Shown here: positions 17,075 through 26,841 of the stretch, piece after piece
Numbering within the stretch: position 1 is the stretch's first letter
How the letters are laid out: each line of letters starts with the position of its first letter
Assembly: GCA_902511575.1 (NCBI GenBank)
Contig: CABXFU010000009.1
Span: forward strand, 1 to 61,927
DNA from: an uncultured SAR86 cluster bacterium
GTDB taxonomy: Bacteria; Pseudomonadota; Gammaproteobacteria; Magnimaribacterales; D2472
Length of the DNA stretch: 61,927 nucleotides
Direction of reading: 5' to 3'
Program-made: the position numbers and the translations under genes
The notes under the pieces: generated by a model
Databases searched by the model: none
What the model was told of the DNA's origin: nothing
What the model saw: only the letters and a program-made list of their open reading frames with translations

Positions 17075-18484
17075 GTGCAGCCATCAAATAACTTAATATT
17101 TTACGATACTGAGACAACTGGCTTAATAAAAGATTTTGCACAAATACTCCAGTGTGGATCTATTCAAGCAAATCGCAATTTAGAGATTCAAGATGAGCAG
17201 AATCTAGGTTGCGCTCCTCTGCCTTGGGCAATACCTCACCCCATGGCAATGGTTACTAATAAGAAAACTCATTTGTTTAATTCCAATGTGTCGCATTATG
17301 AGATGATGCGAGATCTTAATCGTCAATGGCGTCAGTGGACCATTGATGAGCCAGCAGTTTTCATTACCTTCAATGGTATGGCTTACGACGAGGAATTAGT
17401 GAGGCGACAATTTTATTGGAATCTATTCGAATCATACTTAACAAACACCAATGGAAATAGCCGTTTAGATCTTTTGCTGATGATGAATAACGTTGCTGCT
17501 TTTTCTCCAGATTTACTAAGCATTCCTTTGTACGATGGAGGCCCAGCAATTAGCTTGAAGCAAGCAGATTTGGCAGAGGCAAATGGTATTGAAATTGGCG
17601 ATGCCCATGATGCAATTGCTGATTGCAAATTAATGATTGCTTTACTTGAAATCATTAATAAGAAAAAACCAGAACTACTAGACTTCTTCCTTGCCATCTC
17701 TTCCAAAGCAGGCGTTCAAGAAGCTGTTCAAAAACCAGGTTTTTTAGGACTAGGAGAAGTATTTAGACGAGAGGTATTTAGATATCCAGTGGTACCTTGT
17801 GGTAGTAAAACGCCTAATGAGCTAATGTTTTTTGATCTTAGTTTTGATCCACAGGAGATTTTTGATCTTGATACACAAGAAATCTACTCCATGGTTCAAA
17901 AACCTGGGAAATCAGGCCCTTTTAAAAAATATGGCATTAATAAAACCATACCTATATGTCCAAGCTCAATGATTGATGATAAAAATGCTTTTGATATGGA
18001 TTTTGCAGTACTGGAAGATCGAGCTCAGCAAATAAGAGAAAATATAGATTTTCAATCACTGGTCAGTCAAGCCATGGCAGACAAAATTAATAATTGGAAT
18101 AATGAATATGATCATATCGAGCAAATGATTTATGCTGGCGGCTTTCCGTCAAAAGAAGACAAAGATCTTATGGCAGACTTTCATCGCATAGATTCAGCAG
18201 AGGAGAGGATAAAAATTTCTCGAAACATTACCGATGAGCGTCATAGGTTGTTTGCAGAAAGGTTGATCTGTCAGTTTTATCCACAAGCAGCTCCAGAAGA
18301 TATGATGAGCCGATATCAATCACTCATCACTCAACGTCTTAATGAAGAAGGTCCTTGGGGCTCTATGAGTAAAGTGATGATTGAGCTCGATAAACTTTTG
18401 GATAAAGATAATTCTTCAGAGACTCAGGTAATCCTTGAGGAGACCAAAGAGTTTTTAACCCAAAGATCGATCTCAATAGACTAA
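17075..18484 (+). CDS. sbcB: Exodeoxyribonuclease I
   Basis: This 469-residue protein is close in length to E. coli ExoI (475). ExoI motif FYDTETTG near residue 9, ExoII region TFNGMAYDEELVRRQFYWN and ExoIII motif HDAIADCKL give the DEDDh catalytic set. The SH3-like and C-terminal helical domains follow (RLICQFYPQ region). It degrades single-stranded DNA 3' to 5' in recombination and mismatch repair. It starts with GTG 2 bp after the acyl-CoA dehydrogenase stop. The gene is characteristic of Gammaproteobacteria. Confidence 0.93.
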   Translation: MQPSNNLIFYDTETTGLIKDFAQILQCGSIQANRNLEIQDEQNLGCAPLPWAIPHPMAMVTNKKTHLFNSNVSHYEMMRDLNRQWRQWTIDEPAVFITFNGMAYDEELVRRQFYWNLFESYLTNTNGNSRLDLLLMMNNVAAFSPDLLSIPLYDGGPAISLKQADLAEANGIEIGDAHDAIADCKLMIALLEIINKKKPELLDFFLAISSKAGVQEAVQKPGFLGLGEVFRREVFRYPVVPCGSKTPNELMFFDLSFDPQEIFDLDTQEIYSMVQKPGKSGPFKKYGINKTIPICPSSMIDDKNAFDMDFAVLEDRAQQIRENIDFQSLVSQAMADKINNWNNEYDHIEQMIYAGGFPSKEDKDLMADFHRIDSAEERIKISRNITDERHRLFAERLICQFYPQAAPEDMMSRYQSLITQRLNEEGPWGSMSKVMIELDKLLDKDNSSETQVILEETKEFLTQRSISID

Positions 18485-18599
18485 CTTCTCAGTTATTTGA
18501 ATTTAGAGCTAGGCTCTAGATTTGTTGATTGTAGAAATGACATTTTATCATTTATATGTATACTTATAGGTTCGTTTGTAATTATTAAAGTATTAAGAA

Positions 18600-18869
18600 A
18601 TGCAAGTAAGTGAAATAGAGAGCCAAATCAGCCTTAGATCTGCGCAAACGTGCAAGATTGGAAAATTATTTAAAGAGCGAAGACAATTGCTATCTTTATC
18701 GGAAACTGAAGTTGCCTCTGAAATATTTGTAAATGTAAATTACATCAAGGGTATAGAGCATGGAGATTATTCAATTTTTCCAGCAAGAGTTTTTGCTCTT
18801 CAGTACTTCAAAAAATATGCTAATTTCCTAAACTTAAAATTAGATTTTTTTGATATATATAATTCTTAA
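18600..18869 (+). CDS. Small helix-turn-helix protein (RodZ N-terminal-like)
   Basis: This 89-residue protein consists of one HTH_25/XRE-type domain: GKLFKERRQLLSLSETEVAS, then NVNYIKGIEHGDYSIFPA and LQYFKKYANFL. This is the pattern of the cytoplasmic domain of RodZ, but the transmembrane and periplasmic parts are absent. It could be a free DNA-binding regulator or a truncated RodZ relative. It lies alone before tRNA-Val. Confidence 0.72.
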   Translation: MQVSEIESQISLRSAQTCKIGKLFKERRQLLSLSETEVASEIFVNVNYIKGIEHGDYSIFPARVFALQYFKKYANFLNLKLDFFDIYNS

Positions 18870-18947
18870 TAAGATACGCACTACTTTTTTCTAAACCATT
18901 TGAGTCTTATTTTATTATTTGTCTAGCTGTATAATATCTGAGATTTT

Positions 18948-19026
18948 AGACCCGTAGCTCAGTTTTGGTTAGAGCGTCGCATTGACATTGCGAAGGTCGA
19001 TGGTTCGAGTCCATTCGGGTCTACCA
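18948..19026 (+). tRNA. tRNA-Val (anticodon GAC)
   Basis: In this 79-nt cloverleaf, the acceptor AGACCCG pairs with CGGGTCT, the anticodon stem TCGCA/TGCGA encloses TTGACAT (anticodon GAC), and the T arm is GATGG-TTCGAGT-CCATT. The CCA is encoded. The D-loop AGTTTTGGTTA is 11 nt, two T longer than the common AGTTGGTTA form, but the stem GCTC/GAGC is intact. Confidence 0.93.
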
Positions 19027-19087
19027 ACTTTTAAAGTTTAATTTGATGTAACTTTATCATCGGCTTAAATTATACTAGATGTAGCTA

Positions 19088-19816
19088 ATGAAAAATTCAG
19101 AAACATATTTTCATAATTTTGAATCAATTGATAAAACTAAAAAATCCATTCTCTTTATTGCAGGGGCTGGTATGGATCATCGATTGGTTAGAGCCATCCG
19201 ATTATCTGACTCAGAATACAACAAGCCTTTAATCATTGATCTCCCTGGTCATGGTGAGTCAAAGGGATCCGCAAGTAACAGCATTGAATATTATGGTCAG
19301 TTTTTAATAAATGCCATAGAAGCTTATGATCTCAAAGATTTATCTCTGTGTGGACATAGCATGGGTGGATTAATTGCTTTGGATATGGTGCTTAACCATA
19401 ACTTTGAAGCCAAAGAGCTTATTTTAGTGAATAGCATCTACCCTACAAGAGTTGCTGATGCTCTGCTTGCGAAAGCCAAGATGGGGAATGGGGGTGCTGC
19501 AAATTTTATTATTAAGTATGGGTTATACAGAAGACTTCTTGGCATGAGGAATGCTTTTTCTGAGGCAGACGATTTAGTGATGCTAGATGATTTAGATGCT
19601 TGCAATAACTATGAGCTTGATTTAAATGATATTAAAAATGCAGAAATTCCAATTTCAATAATCCTTGGCAGTAAAGATAGACTCGTTGATTTAAAAGCGG
19701 TAGAAAATTTTACCGATATTGTGCCAAGCCAAACTTATACGATGGATGAGGTGGGGCATTTCTCATTTTTTGAAGATCCTGTGGAATTAAGTAGATTAAT
19801 TTCTACGATTGTTTAA
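19088..19816 (+). CDS. Alpha/beta hydrolase
   Basis: This 242-residue protein has the nucleophile elbow GHSMGG (LCGHSMGGLIALDM), the acid in GSKDRLVD and the catalytic His in DEVGHFSFFEDP. LPGHGES marks the oxyanion region. There is no signal peptide, so it is likely a cytoplasmic esterase or lactonase. The stop is 4 bp from the stop of the convergent permease gene. Confidence 0.9.
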   Translation: MKNSETYFHNFESIDKTKKSILFIAGAGMDHRLVRAIRLSDSEYNKPLIIDLPGHGESKGSASNSIEYYGQFLINAIEAYDLKDLSLCGHSMGGLIALDMVLNHNFEAKELILVNSIYPTRVADALLAKAKMGNGGAANFIIKYGLYRRLLGMRNAFSEADDLVMLDDLDACNNYELDLNDIKNAEIPISIILGSKDRLVDLKAVENFTDIVPSQTYTMDEVGHFSFFEDPVELSRLISTIV

Positions 19817-19820
19817 GCAT

Positions 19821-21587
19821 TTAAGTCCAAACAAATAAAATCATTGGAATTGAGATAGCCACGATCACACATTCAAGTGGAAGACCGAGTCGCCAATAAT
19901 CTCCAAATTTATAATTTCCTGGGGCCATTACCAAGGTATTGCATTGGTGCCCAATAGGAGAAAGAAACGCACAGCTAGCTCCAACTGCAACTGCCATAAG
20001 GAAGGGCTCAACGGGTTGACCAACTTGAATGGCAAGATTTGCTGCAATAGGCGCCATAATTACAGCAGTAGCTGCATTATTTACAATATCTGAAACAAAC
20101 ATTGTAATGACAAGCACCATTAAGATTAACCAAGGCAAAGCCATACCTTGTGTGCTAGAAGATATAAAGTTTGCAATGTTTAAAGAAATCCCAGATGTCT
20201 CTAGCGCTTGCCCCACTGGAATCATCGCGGCAAGCATGACCACAACTGGCCATTCAATATTCCTATATAGATTTCCATTTAGAACTTTGATAGAAATAAA
20301 TGCTATGACGCATAATAAAAATGCAACCACGATGTCTATTACATTAAATGCAGTGAGACCAATTGCTAGACCAAAAAAGATCAAGCTTTTTAATAATCTA
20401 CTTCTGCTTGGGATGGTTTGAAGATCTCTTTCCATCAGTGGCATCAAGCCTAAGTGTTTTATTCTTTCCTTTACCCCTTCATCATCAATGGTCCTTACCC
20501 CAAGGAGCAAAACATCTCCAATCTTAAATGCTTCTCTTGCAAGCCTGGTTCTAAATTTTGCACCTTGCCTCCATAACCCAAGCAATGCAAGATCATCTGA
20601 GGCAAGTCTTTTCAAGAACTCATGTTTCCTACCAACAAGTCTGGAGCCTGCAGTGACCATAACCTCAATCTCCGCTAAATCTGATTCTTTGACTGTGACT
20701 AGGTCATCTGCAATTTCAAACCCTAAGGCTTCTTGAATAGAAGATATATCATCTGGAGAGGTCTTGATGACCAGGATTTGTCCAGGTTGAATTTTTTTAC
20801 TCATCGAAACTCTTGAAACACCCCCAGTTTCATTGACTACGCCTAAGACTTCAGTTTCTGGACCTGACATCTTTTTAATTTCTGAGAGCCTCATTCCAAT
20901 TGCTTTGCTATCTTCTTTAACCGTTACTTCAAAAAGATAGTTTTTTAAATCGATCAATCTAGTTGCATCATTTGCATTCTCTCGAACTTTTACAAATCTA
21001 AACCCTATAAAAGCAATAAACAAAACTCCCAAGATGCTTACTGCAAGACCAACAAATGAGTAGTCAAAGAAGTTAAAGGCAACACCAGTATATTCCTGTC
21101 TGTATTGGGCAATGATAATGTTTGGAGGCGTTCCGATTACCGTGTTCATCCCGCCAAGAATGCTTGCAAATGCTAGTGGCATAAGGAATTTTGAGGGATT
21201 CCATTCCATTTTTTGACACAATGATAATGTTATAGGCAGTAATAAAGCCATGGCCCCAATATTATTCATAAATGAAGATAGAAAGGCTGCAACAACCATG
21301 ATCATGATCATGTATTGATTTTCTGTAAGAGTTAGACGAGAGATTAAGTTTCCAGCTAAGCTGACCATTCCTGCTTCTTGCAAACCTCTGCTGATCAACA
21401 AAACAAGCGCCACAGTTATGACAGCAGGATGTCCAAAGCCTGAAAAGGCGCTTTCTGCAGGCACCACCCCAAATAAAACTAGTGAAGCTAAGCAAACTAG
21501 AGTGACCCCGTCATAACGCCATTTACCCCAAATGAGAAGGCCCATCAGAACAGCCAAAGTGGTTGCAAGAATAGTTTGATCAGACAT
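19821..21587 (-). CDS. SLC13/DASS-type permease with two RCK_C (TrkA-C) domains
   Basis: This 588-residue protein has membrane segments at both ends separated by a soluble region (about residues 210-380) with two TrkA-C-like domains (LVTVKESDLAEIEVMVTAGS, then a matching partner). NNIGAMALLLPI and NNAATAVIMAPI are the paired SNT/NNxA substrate motifs of DASS transporters. Such proteins move anions (sulfate, dicarboxylates) with Na+. The substrate is not determinable here. It is divergent from the K+ channel gene with a 124-bp gap in which I see no clear feature. Confidence 0.88.
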   Translation of the reverse strand: MSDQTILATTLAVLMGLLIWGKWRYDGVTLVCLASLVLFGVVPAESAFSGFGHPAVITVALVLLISRGLQEAGMVSLAGNLISRLTLTENQYMIMIMVVAAFLSSFMNNIGAMALLLPITLSLCQKMEWNPSKFLMPLAFASILGGMNTVIGTPPNIIIAQYRQEYTGVAFNFFDYSFVGLAVSILGVLFIAFIGFRFVKVRENANDATRLIDLKNYLFEVTVKEDSKAIGMRLSEIKKMSGPETEVLGVVNETGGVSRVSMSKKIQPGQILVIKTSPDDISSIQEALGFEIADDLVTVKESDLAEIEVMVTAGSRLVGRKHEFLKRLASDDLALLGLWRQGAKFRTRLAREAFKIGDVLLLGVRTIDDEGVKERIKHLGLMPLMERDLQTIPSRSRLLKSLIFFGLAIGLTAFNVIDIVVAFLLCVIAFISIKVLNGNLYRNIEWPVVVMLAAMIPVGQALETSGISLNIANFISSSTQGMALPWLILMVLVITMFVSDIVNNAATAVIMAPIAANLAIQVGQPVEPFLMAVAVGASCAFLSPIGHQCNTLVMAPGNYKFGDYWRLGLPLECVIVAISIPMILFVWT

Positions 21588-21711
21588 GCTTATTGTTTAC
21601 CTTTAAATTGATTTCTTCAAAAGACCATCCTACCAAATAAATGCTTTATTTAATGATTAATATTATGGAGTTAAGTTTTTTCATATTAAAGACTCAAGTT
21701 ATAATCATTCG

Positions 21712-22740
21712 ATGAAAAAAATATTAGATACTTTAAATAAGTTTTTTGGCGCAGTGATTGCTATCAATATCTTGCATCAAATAGTTTCTAGTGCAGGCTA
21801 TCTTGTTCTTGATCAACCAATATTAAAAACGCTCTATTTTATTTCGATAAGTATATTTGGGATTGAGTTGATCTTAAGGATCTTCGTTGAACGCAAACTA
21901 TCTTTTTTACTTTCAATTGATGGGTTGGTCCTCATCAATCAAGTATTTTTTTCGATCTATGATTTAAGAATCCTTCGATTATTTAGACTCTTCGATATTT
22001 TTAGTCAATCAAGATTTTTATTGCCAACAAACACTTTGATTCAAACAATTATTAAACAACGTAACGCCTTGCTTGGATCACAGATCATGGTGATCTCTAT
22101 TTTATTGGTTGTTTCAACATTTATATATTTCCTAGAATCATCCGTGCAACCAGAGGTTTTTGGCAGCATTCCATCTACCATGTGGTGGGGCATAGCAACT
22201 TTAACTACGGTTGGCTATGGGGATGTTGTGCCTATGACAGATCTTGGCAAGTTATTAGCCAGTTTTACTATGCTAGTTGGAATAGGAATGTTTGCTCTTC
22301 CCGCCGCTATTCTTGCCTCTGCATACTATGAAGAGATTCAAAAAAAGAACTTCTTGGTAAGCTTTGAAGCCATTGCTTCTGTTCCATTGTTTCAAGAACT
22401 TCCTATTGGGGCAGTAGGTAAAATCAATGAAAAACTTCAGGTAGTGTTAATCAGTGAGCATGAGACTATTTTTTCTAAAGGGCAGGAGGCTGATTCCATG
22501 TTTATCATTGAATATGGCAAAGTGAAAGTTGAAATTGATCAGCCTGTCTACTTGGTTGCCGGTGACTATTTTGGAGAAATGGGTTTGCTTGGCAATGCGC
22601 CTCGTAATGCAACCATCACAGCAGCCGACGATACTAAGTTGCTTGAGTTAACAAAGGCGGACTTAGCAGAACTCTCTGAGGAGCATCCCGGACTGTTTAA
22701 AGAATTAGAGCTAAGCGTCTCTAACAGGACCTCTGATTAG
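21712..22740 (+). CDS. Cyclic-nucleotide-gated potassium channel (MloK1-like)
   Basis: This 342-residue protein has about six transmembrane segments, a weak S4 (LRILRLFRLF), the K+ selectivity filter TTVGYGDVVP and a C-terminal cyclic-nucleotide-binding domain (about residues 225-335). The binding cassette FGEMGLLGNAPRNAT keeps the Glu and Arg that hold the cyclic nucleotide phosphate. It should open K+ flux when cAMP or cGMP binds. The minus-strand operon that converges on it encodes an adenylate cyclase, so its ligand may be made by its neighbour. It overlaps the MscS gene tail-to-tail by 4 bp. Confidence 0.92.
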   Translation: MKKILDTLNKFFGAVIAINILHQIVSSAGYLVLDQPILKTLYFISISIFGIELILRIFVERKLSFLLSIDGLVLINQVFFSIYDLRILRLFRLFDIFSQSRFLLPTNTLIQTIIKQRNALLGSQIMVISILLVVSTFIYFLESSVQPEVFGSIPSTMWWGIATLTTVGYGDVVPMTDLGKLLASFTMLVGIGMFALPAAILASAYYEEIQKKNFLVSFEAIASVPLFQELPIGAVGKINEKLQVVLISEHETIFSKGQEADSMFIIEYGKVKVEIDQPVYLVAGDYFGEMGLLGNAPRNATITAADDTKLLELTKADLAELSEEHPGLFKELELSVSNRTSD

Positions 22741-23903
22741 TCGTCACCCTTGTCAGGTGCAGCTTGATGAGAAATATCTTTTGCTTGCAAACCTTCCGTA
22801 GAGTAATCTGCAATATTTAACGGATCTGTATTTTCTACATAAACAGAAGTTGAAGGATAGGCAAACTCAGAACCATTGTTTCGAACAATTTTGATAATTT
22901 CAAAAATGAGGTTTTGCTTGATTTTAGAAAAATCAGTTAACCCGACTGGTTCTGTATAACACAGCACCCTCACATCAATGGAGCTTGATGCTAATTCTTC
23001 TGTTCTAGCAAAGGATTCTTGATCAGGGTTATTTATAAATTCTTCAGACGTGGTAATAAAGTTTGTAATTTCCTCACAAATTTTTGCTAATTGTTCTTGG
23101 GTGGTAGAGTAAATTAAATTTAAAGACCAGCTAATTCTTCTATATTTCATGTTGCCGTGATTGATCACTTTTACATCTGAAAGATCTTTGTTTGGAACCA
23201 GCATCGGGGCTGTATCAAACATTCTGACAAGCGTTGATCTAAAACCTATGTCTTCAACCATGCCATGCAAGGAGCCAGGTACCTCAATCCGATCACCTGG
23301 TTGAAATCTATTTTCCCCAATAATCAATAAACCAGAAATAAGATTTTTAAATAAATCCTGGGCACCAAGAGCAACAGCTACAGAAAATAAACCGAGACCA
23401 GCAACCAATGGGCCTATCTGAATACCAAAGATATCTAAAATAATGCCAAGCCCAATGATCCAAATAATTATTCTGGCTGCTCTCTCAAGCCACATTGTCA
23501 TAGATTTTGTTAATACTGCGCTTGAGGTAAATGCTTGAAAAATTGGAGCAATGCTATTGGCAAGAGCGCTAAAAATTGTAAAAGCAATCATTGCTTTTAC
23601 AAGATTTGTTGCAAATGTATCTGCCATACCAGATAGAGGAAGGTAAACAGTTATGAAGTAAAGAGCTACCGTCATTGGAATATATCCAAGAGGTTTTTTT
23701 AGCGATTCAAGCAAGACATCATCTATTTCAGAGTCTGTATTGGCAGTTAGCTTTTCTAGCCATTTAAGAACTCTACCAACAAAAAAAGCTCTGCTAATAG
23801 CTCCAGCTATGAAAATGAGCATGGAGACTATGATCTCAGTTATACCAATTCCTAGGAAACCTTCTTCCCAGACATTTGCAAAAATTTCTACGAATCCTTC
23901 CAT
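22737..23903 (-). CDS. MscS family mechanosensitive channel
   Basis: This 388-residue protein has several N-terminal membrane helices, the pore-lining helix and beta domain start (SVAVALGAQDLFKNLISGLL, then GDRIEVPG) typical of MscS, and a mixed C-terminal domain. It releases ions or solutes on membrane tension. It is the last gene of a tight minus-strand operon, 2 bp after the DUF481-like gene. Confidence 0.92.
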   Translation of the reverse strand: MEGFVEIFANVWEEGFLGIGITEIIVSMLIFIAGAISRAFFVGRVLKWLEKLTANTDSEIDDVLLESLKKPLGYIPMTVALYFITVYLPLSGMADTFATNLVKAMIAFTIFSALANSIAPIFQAFTSSAVLTKSMTMWLERAARIIIWIIGLGIILDIFGIQIGPLVAGLGLFSVAVALGAQDLFKNLISGLLIIGENRFQPGDRIEVPGSLHGMVEDIGFRSTLVRMFDTAPMLVPNKDLSDVKVINHGNMKYRRISWSLNLIYSTTQEQLAKICEEITNFITTSEEFINNPDQESFARTEELASSSIDVRVLCYTEPVGLTDFSKIKQNLIFEIIKIVRNNGSEFAYPSTSVYVENTDPLNIADYSTEGLQAKDISHQAAPDKGDD

Positions 23904-23905
23904 AA

Positions 23906-24664
23906 TTAATTTAAGTTATATGAAAACATGGTTGATATAGATTCATCTGTTTTTTCAGCCAACATAGGTGGATCTGAGTCGTGAAAAGACGAGTACTGCA
24001 TCGTTATCTTAAAATTTTGATTTACTTTAAAATCTATGGCTAAAATCATACTTGCTTTGTAGTCATTTTCAAAATCATCAATGCTTGGTTGAAAATATAT
24101 CGTTGGCTTGAAATCAATATTTTCTGCAATCTCAAAAGAATTATGAAGATAGAAGCCCAGTCTTTCTGTTGTTTTAGATTGGCCGCCAAGGTCGGTTTCA
24201 TCTTCGCTTAGCAAACCAGCACCCAACCGAGCTGATTTTGAAAGCTCATATCTTAGACCGCCCCCAATAACAGACCTTTTTTTATAGTTTCTAAAGGGAT
24301 TTTCACTGTACTGTCCAAAAATTTCCCAGTTTATTTCTGCTTCGCCAACCCAGATGTATCTTCCATGCATAAAGGTTGATTCATCCATGAGCTTATCATT
24401 GGACTTTCTTTCGCTTTGTTGAAGAATCAAAAAAGACTCTACATTGGTTGAATTATTATCAAATCTTAATTGTGCAGAATAAAAATCTCTATCTCTATTC
24501 CCTCGAGATGCATTCAAATTAGCACTAATACTGGTAAAAAAACCAACTTCGCCTTCGCGTCGCAAGTCTTCGATATTTACGATCGCTTGACCAAAAGCAC
24601 TGAAAGAGCTTAAGCACATCATTAACGTTAGAAAATATTTTTTTCTATTTATTTGTAGCAACAT
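23906..24664 (-). CDS. DUF481-like outer-membrane beta-barrel protein
   Basis: I start it at ATG 24664, giving 252 residues and a signal peptide (MLLQINRKKYFLTLMMCL then SAFGQA). The frame could begin at 24712, but that adds a non-signal extension. The mature protein is a series of amphipathic beta strands with GFFTSISANLNASRGNRD, matching the YncA/DUF481 pattern. It ends MFSYNLN. It overlaps the cyclase gene by 20 bp and precedes MscS by 2 bp, so all are translated together. The function is unknown. Confidence 0.75.
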   Translation of the reverse strand: MLLQINRKKYFLTLMMCLSSFSAFGQAIVNIEDLRREGEVGFFTSISANLNASRGNRDRDFYSAQLRFDNNSTNVESFLILQQSERKSNDKLMDESTFMHGRYIWVGEAEINWEIFGQYSENPFRNYKKRSVIGGGLRYELSKSARLGAGLLSEDETDLGGQSKTTERLGFYLHNSFEIAENIDFKPTIYFQPSIDDFENDYKASMILAIDFKVNQNFKITMQYSSFHDSDPPMLAEKTDESISTMFSYNLN

Positions 24665-26828
24665 AAACTCCGCCCCAATCAGCAGATGGTGGGTTTGTAA
24701 CATATTTTTCAATTCTTGCCTTCATGTGTCTGTAGTATAGTTCAAGCTCATTTGAAGCGGACATTAATTCGTCAATTAATAAGTTTGCTGCATTCCAGTT
24801 TTGAGCCCTATATTCAGCCAAGAATGATACATGATTATCTATAAATTCTTCTGGAAACTTCATGCCAGATTTAAAACAGGTATAGATTGTTTCTGCAGTA
24901 GACTTTCCCTTGACTGCAATTTTATCAATTTCAATCATAGTAAAATCAGAATCATTCATGTAAGTATTTTCACCAATAATCATATGTAGGCCATAATTAG
25001 ATGATTGACTTTCCAGCCTTGATGCTAAGTTTACAGCATCACCAAGAACGGTATAATCGAAGCGTTTATCCGAGCCCATGTTACCGACAATACAATTTCC
25101 TGAATTAATACCGATGCCTATTTCTAGCTTAAAGTCTATACTTCCCTCAGTGTTAAGATTAAATTCATCTAAAGCTTCATTCATTGAGTGGGCTGCTTGT
25201 ATAGCTAATTGACGATGATCGGCTTGATCGGTGGGCGCATTCCAAAACGCCATAATGCAATCACCCATGTATTTATCGATGGTTCCGCCATGTTCCAAAA
25301 TTGCATTTGATAACACAGTAAGCAACTCATTAATCAGCTGCGTTAAACCCTCTGGGTCATCTTTATATTGCTCAGAGATTTTAGTGAAGCCTCTAATATC
25401 AGAGAATAAGAAAGTCATCTCTTTTCTTTCTCCACCTAGAACCAATGATTCGCTGGATTCGGCCAATCGATTAACCATTTCTGGAGAAAGATATTGCGCA
25501 AATGCTCCTCTAACTCTGCTGCGTTCAAGCTCAGTAAATAGAAAGTTAAAAAAAGTAACTGCCACATAAACACTCAATGAAATTATCAATGGAGATATTG
25601 GATCAACCAAAAAGAGTTTAGATTTAAAAAAATAATAACTTGACCCCATGATGCCACCGGACCCTACAAGGAATATGCTTAATCCTCCGATGGGTCCTAA
25701 AGCCTGAATGCCCAGAGTAATTAATACTGCCAACAAAAGCCCAGCAATAAATTCAGCTCCGAAAAGCCAGTCAGGTCTCTGTAAAAATTCATTGGCAAAA
25801 ATTTGCTGAATAAGCTGAGCGATAATTGTTACACCTGGAACATTTTTTTCTGTCGGTGTAGACCTAAGATCGAGCAAGCCAGCAGCAGATGTGCCAACAA
25901 GTGCAACCTTGCCTTCAAAAAAATCTGGTGAAATCACACCCGAGATTACATCAGCCGCAGAGACAGTAGAAATATTTCTGGAAGGAGCGAAGTACACCCA
26001 TGCATTTCCTTCTGGGGTCGTTGGTATTGAGAGGGGCCCCAATTTAATGTTGTTAATACCCGTTTGAGCCCCATAAGCTTCCTCACTCGAGGCATTAGAG
26101 GATTTAATTTGAAATGTTGAGGCTCCAACTGCCACTCTTGTCATTTCTAGGGCAAGACTTGGAACCAATTGATCATCAACTCTTTCGAAGGTAGGTAATT
26201 GGCGAACAATTGCATCATTGTTACCAATACTCATCGAGCCAACTCCTGCAGCAGAGCTTTCAAGCTGCTTAATATTATGTTGTATGCCCGAATAGTTTGT
26301 TATGAATTGCTTTGGATCATCGCCTTGAGTGACTAAACCAAATTTCGCCTTAGAGGGTTTGATATTATTTTTGTTATTCAAAGCCTGACCCAAGACCACG
26401 GTTCCGTGATCTGTAATAGCTTGTGCAAACAATTCATCATTACTTGGAAGTGCCGAAAGCTCTTTTTTTAGTGATTCATTAAGAGGATAGCTGGAAATAA
26501 AATTCTGAGGGTTTGTCCTATCTGGTTCTGCAAAGACGATATCAAATCCTAGTGCAGCTGCAGCATAAGCTTTATTTGTAAGTCTCGCCAATTGATTTCT
26601 AGACCAGGGCCATTGCCCAATCTCTGCAAGAGAGCGGTCATCAATATCAATAATTACGACAGGATCCTCAGCATAAATCTCCCTTGGTAACAGTCTCTGG
26701 AGAGTATCGAAAGAATAATTTTGTAAATTACTAAAAATTTGTAATGGGTTTAAAATTGGTAAAAAGCTAACCAAAATTGCAAAAATTAAAAGGCCGTATC
26801 GAGAGAATTGCTTTAAATTTTTTTTCAC
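24645..26828 (-). CDS. CHASE2-domain class III adenylate cyclase
   Basis: In this 727-residue protein, an N-terminal TM helix, an extracytoplasmic CHASE2 sensor (VIIDIDDRSLAEIGQWPWSR, with GFDIVFAEPD) and further TM helices near residues 345-430 precede a cyclase domain. The metal Asp is in FLFSDIRGF (about residue 475) and the second in KYMGD (about 520). The Lys in IDKYMGD favours ATP over GTP, and LGDAVNLASRLE carries the Asn/Arg transition-state pair. It would make cAMP in response to a periplasmic signal. It follows TetR by 13 bp and overlaps the outer-membrane protein gene. CHASE2 cyclases are commonly found beside FecR-domain proteins, as here. Confidence 0.93.
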   Translation of the reverse strand: MKKNLKQFSRYGLLIFAILVSFLPILNPLQIFSNLQNYSFDTLQRLLPREIYAEDPVVIIDIDDRSLAEIGQWPWSRNQLARLTNKAYAAAALGFDIVFAEPDRTNPQNFISSYPLNESLKKELSALPSNDELFAQAITDHGTVVLGQALNNKNNIKPSKAKFGLVTQGDDPKQFITNYSGIQHNIKQLESSAAGVGSMSIGNNDAIVRQLPTFERVDDQLVPSLALEMTRVAVGASTFQIKSSNASSEEAYGAQTGINNIKLGPLSIPTTPEGNAWVYFAPSRNISTVSAADVISGVISPDFFEGKVALVGTSAAGLLDLRSTPTEKNVPGVTIIAQLIQQIFANEFLQRPDWLFGAEFIAGLLLAVLITLGIQALGPIGGLSIFLVGSGGIMGSSYYFFKSKLFLVDPISPLIISLSVYVAVTFFNFLFTELERSRVRGAFAQYLSPEMVNRLAESSESLVLGGERKEMTFLFSDIRGFTKISEQYKDDPEGLTQLINELLTVLSNAILEHGGTIDKYMGDCIMAFWNAPTDQADHRQLAIQAAHSMNEALDEFNLNTEGSIDFKLEIGIGINSGNCIVGNMGSDKRFDYTVLGDAVNLASRLESQSSNYGLHMIIGENTYMNDSDFTMIEIDKIAVKGKSTAETIYTCFKSGMKFPEEFIDNHVSFLAEYRAQNWNAANLLIDELMSASNELELYYRHMKARIEKYVTNPPSADWGGVYVATNK

Positions 26829-26841
26829 AGTAATTTATTGC

